Shown: positions 6,622-13,303 of the stretch, piece by piece
Layout: each line of letters opens with the position of its first letter
Position numbering within the stretch: position 1 is the stretch's first letter
Source of the DNA: JAPHTQ01 sp046484535
Lineage (GTDB): Bacteria > Pseudomonadota > Gammaproteobacteria > Thiohalomonadales > Thiohalomonadaceae
Length of the DNA stretch: 13,303 nucleotides
Direction: 5' to 3'
Assembly: GCA_046484535.1 (NCBI GenBank)
Contig: JAWOIT010000079.1
Span: 1 to 13,303, forward strand
Program-made: the position numbers and the translations under genes
Notes under the pieces: model-generated
What the model saw: the letters and a program-made list of their open reading frames with translations, nothing else
Told to the model about the DNA's origin: nothing
Databases searched by the model: none

Positions 6622-6697
6622 GTCCCCTTCGTCTAGAGGCCTAGGACACCGCCCTTTCACGGCGGCGACAGGGGTTCGACTCCCCTAGGGGACGCCA
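6622..6697 (+). tRNA. tRNA-Glu (anticodon UUC), copy 1
   Basis: A 76-base cloverleaf with encoded CCA. Acceptor GTCCCCT pairs with AGGGGAC, anticodon stem CCGCC/GGCGG encloses loop CTTTCAC (anticodon TTC, Glu), and the T arm contains GGTTCGACTCC. A small hairpin AAAAAC/GTTTTT (6605-6621) lies directly upstream, perhaps a processing spacer. The sequence is identical to copy 2 at 6802-6877. Its cognate synthetase gene gltX lies upstream in the same window. Confidence 0.97.
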
Positions 6698-6701
6698 ACA
6701 C

Positions 6702-6732
6702 AAGGGCTTGCAGGAATGTAAGCCCTTTTTTT
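6702..6732 (+). terminator. rho-independent terminator after tRNA-Glu copy 1
   Basis: AAGGGCTT (6702-6709) pairs with AAGCCCTT (6720-6727) around a 10-base loop; a run of seven T (6726-6732) overlaps the end of the stem. It lies 4 bases after the CCA end of the first tRNA-Glu, so it separates the two copies. Confidence 0.85.
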
Positions 6733-6801
6733 CATACTCGCAAAGGATTGTGCGAACCGTGGTTGCTGACAACGGTTCAGTGACAGAAACGCAACGTTTT
6801 T

Positions 6802-6877
6802 GTCCCCTTCGTCTAGAGGCCTAGGACACCGCCCTTTCACGGCGGCGACAGGGGTTCGACTCCCCTAGGGGACGCCA
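6802..6877 (+). tRNA. tRNA-Glu (anticodon UUC), copy 2
   Basis: Identical over all 76 bases to copy 1, with the same TTC anticodon and encoded CCA. Similarity continues about 15 bases upstream (AAACGCAA-GTTTTT with one base different). The 92-base unit is repeated at an offset of 180 bases. I see no clear sigma70 promoter between the preceding terminator and this copy, so it may rely on read-through or on a promoter I cannot recognise. Confidence 0.97.
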
Positions 6878-6880
6878 AAT

Positions 6881-6918
6881 AAAAAAAGCCGCTGCTCTTG
6901 ATGCAGCGGCTTTTTTTT
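6881..6918. terminator. strong terminator after tRNA-Glu copy 2, A/T-flanked on both sides
   Basis: GCCGCTGC (6888-6895) pairs with GCAGCGGC (6903-6910) around a 7-base loop. Seven A precede it and eight T follow it. It ends the tRNA operon on the plus strand and by its symmetry could also act on the minus strand. Confidence 0.93.
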
Positions 6919-7112
6919 ATGCAGCTAGTTGTGCATGGTTGCGGGTGGGCCCTGACTGGTGGTGCCTGCGACCTCGTGTGCCGTTTGCGGCAACGGTTGA
7001 TGCCTGGCGCCTGGTCTATACTGGGGTGTAATGGCGATACACTTTGCGCCCCTGCTGTGGGGGAAATCTGTGCGCCGTTGTCGATGTACTAATAAAAACG
7101 GAGCGTTTCAGT
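6919..7112. other. intergenic region before the PLDc_N gene
   Basis: I see no gene here. TATACT at 7017-7022 is a fair -10 box for the gene at 7113, but no -35 lies at proper spacing (TTGATG at 6997-7002 is only 14 bases away). The predicted leader would be about 85 bases. Confidence 0.35.
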
Positions 7113-7295
7113 ATGGGTATCGAAGTCGGTGGCTTTTTTGGACTGATTCTTCTTATTCTCGTCATCTGGGGGGTTGTCAGCACGATCCAGAGTCGCGCCA
7201 GTATAGGCAAGAAGGTACTGTGGGTGGTGATCCTGCTGTTGCTGCCGTTCTTAGGCTTTATTCTCTGGTTACTGCTTGGCCCCAAGAGCGCATAA
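7113..7295 (+). CDS. small PLDc_N-domain membrane protein, 60 aa
   Basis: A 60-residue protein with two hydrophobic helices, about residues 6-24 and 35-55, joined by a short basic loop (QSRASIGKKV). The second helix ends LPFLGFILWLLLGP, the pattern of the PLDc_N domain (the N-terminal membrane part of cardiolipin synthase-like proteins), here alone with no phospholipase D (HKD) domain. Stand-alone PLDc_N proteins are common in Gammaproteobacteria and their role is not established. GGAG at 7100-7103, 9 bases before ATG 7113, supports this start; the frame is open upstream to 7044, but without such a site. rnk follows 87 bases later. Confidence 0.8.
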   Translation: MGIEVGGFFGLILLILVIWGVVSTIQSRASIGKKVLWVVILLLLPFLGFILWLLLGPKSA

Positions 7296-7382
7296 TCAAT
7301 CTCTGAGGGAAAGGTGCTCAGTCGGGCTATGCTGCCCGATTGGGGCAAGAGATCAGAATAAATTGTTTTATTGAGAGTGCAA

Positions 7383-7796
7383 GTGAGTACAAAACCAAAG
7401 ATTGTTATTTCATCACTGGATGCCGATCGTCTGGATAGTTTACTGGAGAGTTTGCCGCCCGATGCCATTACTGGCAAAGCCGAGCTGCTTGAGGAGCTGG
7501 AGCGTGCGGAGGTGGTGGAGCCGCAGGCGATCCCATCGACGGTGGTTACTATGAACTCGACAGTCAGATTCAAGGTCCTGTCCACCTTGCAGGAGTTTGA
7601 AATGACGCTTGTCTATCCGAAGGATGTCGATGGCAGCGGTAAAACCATCTCCATTCTGGCTCCCGTGGGCAGCGCACTGCTCGGTTTGTCGCAGGGCGAT
7701 GAGATCGAATGGCCCAAGCCGGGCGGTGGGGTGCTGCAGGTGCGTATAGAGAGTGTGATCTACCAGCCGGAGCGTACCGGTGAATATCACCGCTAG
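7383..7796 (+). CDS. rnk: Rnk, nucleoside diphosphate kinase regulator (GreA/GreB family)
   Basis: Rnk is a small cytoplasmic protein related to the C-terminal domain of GreA/GreB. It can bind RNA polymerase and in E. coli affects nucleoside diphosphate kinase levels. With the start at GTG 7383 the product (137 aa, beginning MSTKPKIVISSLDADRL) matches E. coli Rnk in layout: a short N-terminal helical arm (about 10-45), then VVTMNSTVRF, and the FKBP-like GreA/GreB C-terminal domain with APVGSALLGLSQGDEIEW and VIYQPERTGEY. In-frame alternatives TTG 7371 and GTG 7377 are possible. The ribosome binding site is poor (GAGAG at 7373-7377). An AT-rich perfect palindrome AATAAA-TTGT-TTTATT (7357-7372) lies just upstream. 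After the stop codon a hairpin GGTGAC/GTCACC (7820-7833) has no T-run. Confidence 0.9.
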   Translation: MSTKPKIVISSLDADRLDSLLESLPPDAITGKAELLEELERAEVVEPQAIPSTVVTMNSTVRFKVLSTLQEFEMTLVYPKDVDGSGKTISILAPVGSALLGLSQGDEIEWPKPGGGVLQVRIESVIYQPERTGEYHR

Positions 7797-7887
7797 GTGC
7801 AGAGCGACGTGTCGGGAAGGGTGACTCGTCACCTCTGAGAGTGAAGCCAGTGTAGGGCTTTATCGAAACCGGAAAAAGAACGGGGTC

Positions 7888-8062
7888 TTAATGCCGATCA
7901 GTTAAGCGTCACGTTCATATGTAGGAGCGGCATCAATGTCCAAGGATGGACAAATACCGTGAGCGCAGGATGCGCAGGAACGGTGCTACCGCGAAATGAT
8001 ATGAAAATCGCGGCTGGAAGCCGCTCCTACGAGCCGTGCTTTCCTTAACTGACCGGCATTAA
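7888..8062. mobile_element. MITE-like non-coding element, 175 bp, with 19-bp terminal inverted repeats
   Basis: TTAATGCCGATCAGTTAAG (7888-7906) and CTTAACTGACCGGCATTAA (8044-8062) are reverse complements with one mismatch in 19. Inside them a second inverted pair, GTAGGAGCGGC (7921-7931) and GCCGCTCCTAC (8020-8030), is perfect, and further hairpins follow (TGTCC/GGACA; CCGCGA/TCGCGG). The GTAGGAGCGGC...CAGCCGCGA motif resembles a dispersed palindrome common in Gammaproteobacteria. There is no transposase or reading frame. The element fills the gap between the convergent rnk and acs genes. GGGGTC (7882-7887) and GACCCC (8070-8075) lie just outside it but are not symmetric. Its parent transposon is unknown to me. 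Confidence 0.65.
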
Positions 8063-8099
8063 ACCATTCGACCCCTTTTTGGTGAACAACCAACACCGT

Positions 8100-10046
<1,947 letters not shown>

Positions 10047-10076
10047 CGGTTATCTCCTCGAACACTTTCGGTTTGT

Positions 10077-10105
10077 ATTTTGTTCGGTCTCTCTGTCGCG
10101 GTCAG
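10077..10105 (-). promoter_or_regulatory. weak candidate promoter of acs
   Basis: On the minus strand CTGACC (10100-10105) and CAAAAT (10077-10082) are separated by 17 bases, each matching 4 of 6 consensus bases. The start would be near 10070, about 25 bases before the acs ATG. The poor match suggests an activator-dependent promoter; the dyad at 10151-10174 would be centred near -92. Confidence 0.3.
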
Positions 10106-10150
10106 AGGCGTGTTTCGCCGCCGGACAGGTTACCGCCCCAAAGTTGCATC

Positions 10151-10174
10151 GGTGTGCTATGACCATATCACACC
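10151..10174. promoter_or_regulatory. 24-bp near-perfect dyad upstream of acs, candidate operator
   Basis: GGTGTG-c-TATG-ac-CATA-t-CACACC is symmetric at 10 of 12 base pairs. It overlaps the stop codon of the exonuclease gene (10168-10170) and lies 105 bases before the acs start. The two-base centre makes it a poor RNA hairpin loop but a good site for a dimeric DNA-binding protein. It is not a CRP site (see rejected items). Confidence 0.4.
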
Positions 10175-10860
10175 TTTAGCAGAAAATTTTTCAATGCCGC
10201 CCGGCCGTCCGCATCATACTGAGCGAGTTGCGCCAGAAACAGCTCGCCGGCCGCCAGTGCATCGCTCAGGGCGTTGTGCAGTCGGTAGTGCGGCAGACCA
10301 TACTCCCGGCGCAGTTCGGCCAGACGCAGCCGCTTTGGCTGGTAGGCCTGTGAGCGCCGTTCCAGGGTGCGCCGGGCCACCTCCTGGGTGTCGATGACCG
10401 GCATGAGAAAACCGGTGCCGAAACAGCGCTCACAGGCCCGCTGCAGGAACTGCATCTCGAAGCGGGCGTGGTGGGCGATCAACACCTTGCCGGCCAGCAG
10501 CGGCAGTATCGCTTCCAACACGGTTTGCAGCGGCTCGCCGGTGGCGGCCCGATCGTCGGTGATATGGTGGATCACCGCACTCTCTTCGGGTATCCCTCCC
10601 CGGGGCCGGATGAGCCGGTGGCTGGCGCTCTGCAGATCGATCTCCAGCCCCTGAAGGCGGACCAGGCCGATACTCAGAATCTCATCCCGCTGTGGCTCGA
10701 GTCCGGTGGTCTCAAGGTCCAGGGCGACAAACTCCAGCTCGCTGCAGGGCGCTTTGGCTGGCGGAAAGGGGATCGCATAAAAGTCGTGCATCGTCCCCGG
10801 CGCTGCTCTTCGGAGCATCCGCCTGCGTCGAAAGTTGAGGCTAAGCAGTGATGAGAGCAT
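10168..10860 (-). CDS. DEDDh-type 3'-5' exonuclease (DnaQ/RNase T superfamily)
   Basis: A 230-aa cytoplasmic protein with a basic N-terminus (RRRRMLRR at 11-18) and one exonuclease domain from about residue 40. Catalytic motifs: D48 and E50 in VALDLETTGL, an HHARFE motif at 130-135 where most relatives have HNAxFD (Glu135 at the usual third-acid position), D157 in PVIDTQEVAR, and H195/D200 in HNALSDALAA, the DEDDh pattern. The domain stands alone without a polymerase part. The ATG at 10860 lies 4 bases past the stop codon of the DUF294 gene; a TTG at 10872 would create an 8-base overlap. Tight spacing implies co-expression or translational coupling with that gene. acs follows on the same strand. 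Its substrate, DNA or RNA, is unknown; the acetate-gene setting suggests a regulatory or nucleotide-related role, but that is inference. Confidence 0.88.
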   Translation of the reverse strand: MLSSLLSLNFRRRRMLRRAAPGTMHDFYAIPFPPAKAPCSELEFVALDLETTGLEPQRDEILSIGLVRLQGLEIDLQSASHRLIRPRGGIPEESAVIHHITDDRAATGEPLQTVLEAILPLLAGKVLIAHHARFEMQFLQRACERCFGTGFLMPVIDTQEVARRTLERRSQAYQPKRLRLAELRREYGLPHYRLHNALSDALAAGELFLAQLAQYDADGRAALKNFLLKV

Positions 10861-10864
10861 CGGC

Positions 10865-12736
10865 TCAGGCAAACCTCGCCGTTTGATAACGCTGCTCCAT
10901 CGCCTCCTGCATGGTACTTATCGCAGCAAAGGCGTCCTTGAGCCGGCGCTGTTCCAGTCTGGATATCGCATCGGGCGGCAAATAGTTGTCCATCGGATGC
11001 CCTGCGATCTGCTGTTCGGCCTGGTGGCGTGCACGCAGGGTGGCGATGAATTCAAGCGCATGCAGCAGATCCTCGGCGCCATCGTGGCTGAGCGCCCCGG
11101 CCTGCTCCGCCGCCTTGAGGCGCTCCTGGGTGTTGAGCTGTGGCAGTCCGGCGGCGAGGGCATAAATCCGGGCCAGATCCACCACCGGGATCACACCGCG
11201 GTGTTTCATATCCAGGGTATCGTCGTGCTCCTTGTCATGCACCAGCACGAACTGACGGAAAAAGCCCAAAGGCGGGCGGTGTTTCAGGGCGTTGGCCGCC
11301 ATCGCGGCGAGGAAGATCGTGTTGTTGCGACACTGTGGCAGGACCTCATCACGCAAAGCCCGGTACAAGGTCTCATCGCCATGGAGCGGGCGCATATCGA
11401 AAAAAATACTGGTATGCATCAGGGCCATCGGTTCGGGACTATTGACCCATTTTTCAAAGTAGCGGCGCCAGACCTTAAGCGGTTGACGCCATTTCGGGTT
11501 GGTGGCCATCACCTCGCCCGGACAGTACTCAAAGCCGCAGCGAGCCAGCCCGTCGCTGACAAAGCGGGCCAGTTCGGCAAACCAAGTATCGTCTTCGGGC
11601 TGCATTTCATCGGCGATGAGCAGGGCGTTGTCCTGATCGGAAAAGGCGGTCTGCTCGCGTCGCGCCTGGGAGCCGCAGGCCAGCCAGACATAAGGGACGG
11701 GTGGCGGCCCCAGTCTCTCCTCGGCGAGGCTAATCAGGCGCCGGCTGATGGCGTCGATAACCGGTGAGAGGGCATGGCTCATCTGCAGGGCGGTCATGCC
11801 GCTACGAATGAGTTGGAGTTGCAGCTCAGGTAACTCACGGCTTGTCTCCACCAGCTCCTCGGTGGTGAGACAGCGTCGGATCCTCCCGGCGATCGAGACG
11901 GTATTAAGGCTGTGCTGGTGCAATAGATCGTTGGCGGTGATCACGCCACGTAATTCGCCATTTCGGGATAGCAGCGGCAGGTGGTGTATCTGCCTGCGGG
12001 TCATCAGCAACAGGGCCTCAAATGCCGGGTTATCCACCTCAAAGGTGATGACATCACCAACCATAATGGTGCTGACCGGCCGGTCGGTCTCCACCCCCTC
12101 GGCGATGCAGCGCCGGCGCAGGTCCCGGTCGGTGACGATGCCGAGCAGCTGCTCGTTCCGAATGATGAGGAGCGAAGAGACGCGCGCTTCGCTCATGATT
12201 TGCGCCGCCTGGCGGATACTTTGCTCAGGCTCGGCAGTAACGGGGGGGCGGCGGATCAGGTCGCCGACCTTGATGTTCATCAGGTTGCTGATATTTCCCT
12301 GACCCTGCTGCAGTTGCTGAATCGCGTACTGCAGACGAAGCCGAAGGCTCTGCTCAAAGTGGTGGTTAAAGTCGGGGTGGTGTTCCCGCAGGGCCTGCAA
12401 CGCTTCGCAGGGGAGCAGATAAAGTAGCGCGTCTTCAACGCACCTCCCCCGAGCCGGAAGCGTAGCGTCATTATCGGGGCAGGCCTCGGCAAACAGCTCC
12501 CCTTCGCCGAGTTTTTCAAGCAGCTCCCCGTTGCTGTCGCGCAACTCCACCGCACCCATACGGATTATTATCGCCGGGAGCTGCTCGGTTTTTGGCGGAA
12601 AGTCGGAGCCGCGGCGCAGGTAGCGGACGGTCAGGCGTTTGGGTAGCGTATCGAGCACCTCGTCCGGAAGCAGATCGAACGGGGGATGTGCAGCGAGAAA
12701 CTCGCGGATTTCAATCAGTTCTACATCCATTGTCAT
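10865..12736 (-). CDS. cNMP-binding / CBS / DUF294 putative nucleotidyltransferase regulator
   Basis: A 623-aa multidomain cytoplasmic protein. In order: a cyclic-nucleotide-binding-like domain (about 15-125); a CBS pair (about 160-275, with VSSLLIIRNEQLLGIVTDRDL and IHHLPLLSRNGELRGVITANDL); a DUF294 nucleotidyltransferase-like domain (about 305-440) with GSQARREQTAFSDQDNALL, where G355-S356 and the acidic pair D367/D369 match the GlnD-type catalytic motif; and a C-terminal DUF294_C helical domain (about 475-615). The acid pair is intact, so catalysis is possible. The architecture suggests a sensor that binds an adenine nucleotide and transfers or removes a nucleotide group on an unknown partner. 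The exonuclease starts 4 bases after its stop. Start ATG 12736 or ATG 12730; no clear Shine-Dalgarno is seen at either. Such proteins are frequent beside acetate permease/acs genes in Gammaproteobacteria. Confidence 0.9.
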   Translation of the reverse strand: MTMDVELIEIREFLAAHPPFDLLPDEVLDTLPKRLTVRYLRRGSDFPPKTEQLPAIIIRMGAVELRDSNGELLEKLGEGELFAEACPDNDATLPARGRCVEDALLYLLPCEALQALREHHPDFNHHFEQSLRLRLQYAIQQLQQGQGNISNLMNIKVGDLIRRPPVTAEPEQSIRQAAQIMSEARVSSLLIIRNEQLLGIVTDRDLRRRCIAEGVETDRPVSTIMVGDVITFEVDNPAFEALLLMTRRQIHHLPLLSRNGELRGVITANDLLHQHSLNTVSIAGRIRRCLTTEELVETSRELPELQLQLIRSGMTALQMSHALSPVIDAISRRLISLAEERLGPPPVPYVWLACGSQARREQTAFSDQDNALLIADEMQPEDDTWFAELARFVSDGLARCGFEYCPGEVMATNPKWRQPLKVWRRYFEKWVNSPEPMALMHTSIFFDMRPLHGDETLYRALRDEVLPQCRNNTIFLAAMAANALKHRPPLGFFRQFVLVHDKEHDDTLDMKHRGVIPVVDLARIYALAAGLPQLNTQERLKAAEQAGALSHDGAEDLLHALEFIATLRARHQAEQQIAGHPMDNYLPPDAISRLEQRRLKDAFAAISTMQEAMEQRYQTARFA

Positions 12737-12757
12737 GCTGTCGTGAAGTTGGTTTTT

Positions 12758-12886
12758 TCACCACGAAGCTCACGAAGGCCACGAAGGGGAGTCATGTTGT
12801 CTGGATTTTGCTGCATCGCCAGAGAGCGACTGGCGGCAGAATCGAGGCAATGTATATCTTCGTGGTCTTCGTGAACTTCGTGGTGA
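12758..12886. repeat. inverted-repeat element with 29-bp arms made of CACGAAG units
   Basis: The arm at 12758-12786 and the reverse complement of 12858-12886 agree at 27 of 29 positions. Each arm contains three CACGAAG heptamers spaced at 9 bases. The 71 bases between the arms contain no gene I can support. This is the shape of a widespread CACGAAG-type dispersed palindrome. It separates the symporter terminator from the DUF294 gene start and lies 22 bases upstream of that start, so it may sit in the gene's promoter or leader. Confidence 0.8.
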
Positions 12887-12968
12887 GTCAGATCATCACT
12901 GAAATTCATGGCAATGTCGCATTGGTTGATTGTCGAGGCAAGTGGTGCATTTGATTGACCTCCAAAGT

Positions 12969-12997
12969 AAAAAAGGTGGGGTGCTCAGCACCCCACC
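12969..12997 (-). terminator. rho-independent terminator of the symporter gene
   Basis: On the minus strand GGTGGGGTGC (12988-12997) pairs perfectly with GCACCCCACC (12975-12984) around a 3-base loop and is followed by six T (12974-12969). It ends the symporter transcript about 65 bases after its stop codon and insulates the DUF294 gene. Confidence 0.92.
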
Positions 12998-13002
12998 GAA
13001 GT

Positions 13003-13048
13003 GTGCCATGGGGGTGTCGCCCCGCCGGGCGGCGGGGCGAACTGGCAC
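13003..13048 (-). repeat. very stable GC hairpin between symporter stop codon and terminator
   Basis: TCGCCCCGCCG (13017-13027) and CGGCGGGGCGA (13030-13040) form a perfect 11-bp GC-rich stem, flanked by an outer pair GTGCCA (13003-13008) / TGGCAC (13043-13048). It lies just after the symporter stop and before the real terminator. No T-run follows, so it more likely protects the mRNA 3' end or is a dispersed repeat. Confidence 0.6.
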
Positions 13049-13060
13049 AATGGACTCGTT

Positions 13061-13303
13061 TTAGTGGCCGGTTGCGGCACCTGCGCCCTTGGGAACGCGG
13101 ATGTCTTCGACCAGATGCTGGATGTGCTCCGGCGGCGGTGCGGTAACCTTGGAAACCGCGAAGGCCACGACGAAGTTGATCAGTGCACCGACCGCACCGA
13201 AGGACTCGGGCTGGATGCCCATGAACCAGTTCTCGGCGGTGTTGGCGGCCATCTCGGTACCGGGGATGAAGAACCAGCCCTTGAACCAGAAGATGTAGAC
13301 CAG
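13061..13303 (-). CDS. sodium:solute symporter (acetate-permease type), C-terminal 80 residues, partial
   Basis: The 3' end of a gene running in from the right edge. The visible product contains WFFIPGTEMAANTAENWFMG, GIQPESFGAVGALINFVVAF, then a cytoplasmic tail APPPEHIQHLVEDIRVPKG ending in GH. The IQPESFG/GALINF stretch and the tail with EHIQHLVEDIRVP are characteristic, from memory, of the VC_2705-type sodium:solute symporters related to the acetate permease ActP. The parent protein would have about 13 transmembrane helices; only the last one or two are inside the window. The setting upstream of acs supports acetate or a similar short acid as substrate, but substrate cannot be read from the C-terminus. 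It has its own hairpins and terminator downstream. Confidence 0.85.
   Translation of the reverse strand: MVYIFWFKGWFFIPGTEMAANTAENWFMGIQPESFGAVGALINFVVAFAVSKVTAPPPEHIQHLVEDIRVPKGAGAATGH

Larger units (their letters stand above)
6607..6878 (+). repeat. tandem duplication carrying tRNA-Glu (92-base units at 6607-6698 and 6787-6878)
   Basis: The two units differ at only one position (G6615 versus C6795) and are separated by 88 unique bases, which hold a terminator and an inverted repeat GAACCGT (6754-6760) / ACGGTTC (6772-6778). The near identity suggests a recent duplication or gene conversion. Confidence 0.85.

Noticed and set aside
10151..10174. CRP-binding site upstream of acs
   Set aside because: The half-sites TGTG and CACA are 12 bases apart, whereas CRP needs TGTGA-6-TCACA (8 bases between TGTG and CACA). 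The spacing does not fit.
10861..10872. TTG start at 10872 for the exonuclease, overlapping the DUF294 gene
   Set aside because: ATG 10860 is a stronger codon and gives normal 4-base spacing; the four extra residues match nothing known.
12758..12886. CRISPR-like array from the repeated CACGAAG heptamers
   Set aside because: The units are 7 bases at 9-base period with no spacers and are arranged as an inverted repeat; no cas genes are present.

Overview
The window looks like a fragment of the chromosome of a sulfur-oxidising gammaproteobacterium, probably Chromatiales-like. The reasons are a DsrA of the oxidative (reverse) type at the left end, the presence of both GluRS and GlnRS, an rnk gene, and an acs / exonuclease / CBS-DUF294 / acetate-type symporter cluster typical of Gammaproteobacteria. 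Coding DNA is GC-rich and coding density is high. The non-coding gaps are crowded with palindromic dispersed repeats. The taxonomic call is inference; no rRNA is present.

Left end (1-1040): the first ~195 codons of dsrA read leftwards from 730, with a good sigma70-type promoter and a structured leader behind them. DsrA similarity stops abruptly near position 146. The last ~145 bases instead encode, in another frame of the same strand, a piece of a CooS-type nickel carbon monoxide dehydrogenase. This is either a chimeric contig end or a real recombination scar.

1038-2460: an unrecognised membrane protein with a very strong, possibly occluded Shine-Dalgarno, then a small hypothetical protein. 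A bidirectional terminator follows, shared with a tRNA-Val(UAC) gene on the minus strand.

2461-6880: a translation block on the plus strand: a PsiE-family membrane protein, gltX (GluRS), two palindromic repeat elements, glnS (GlnRS), a tRNA-Ala(GGC), and two identical tRNA-Glu(UUC) genes, each followed by its own terminator. Enzymes and tRNA substrate for Glu/Gln charging therefore lie together.

7113-8099: a tiny PLDc_N membrane protein, rnk, and a 175-bp MITE-like inverted-repeat element.

8100-13303 (minus strand): an acetate-use cluster. Reading in the transcribed direction it holds the 3' end of a sodium:solute symporter with its own terminator, a cNMP-binding/CBS/DUF294 nucleotidyltransferase-like regulator, a DEDDh exonuclease only 4 bases downstream, and acetyl-CoA synthetase. 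A 24-bp dyad lies upstream of acs and may be its operator. The exonuclease and DUF294 protein have no settled function; their tight linkage to acetate uptake and activation is the most interesting functional association here.
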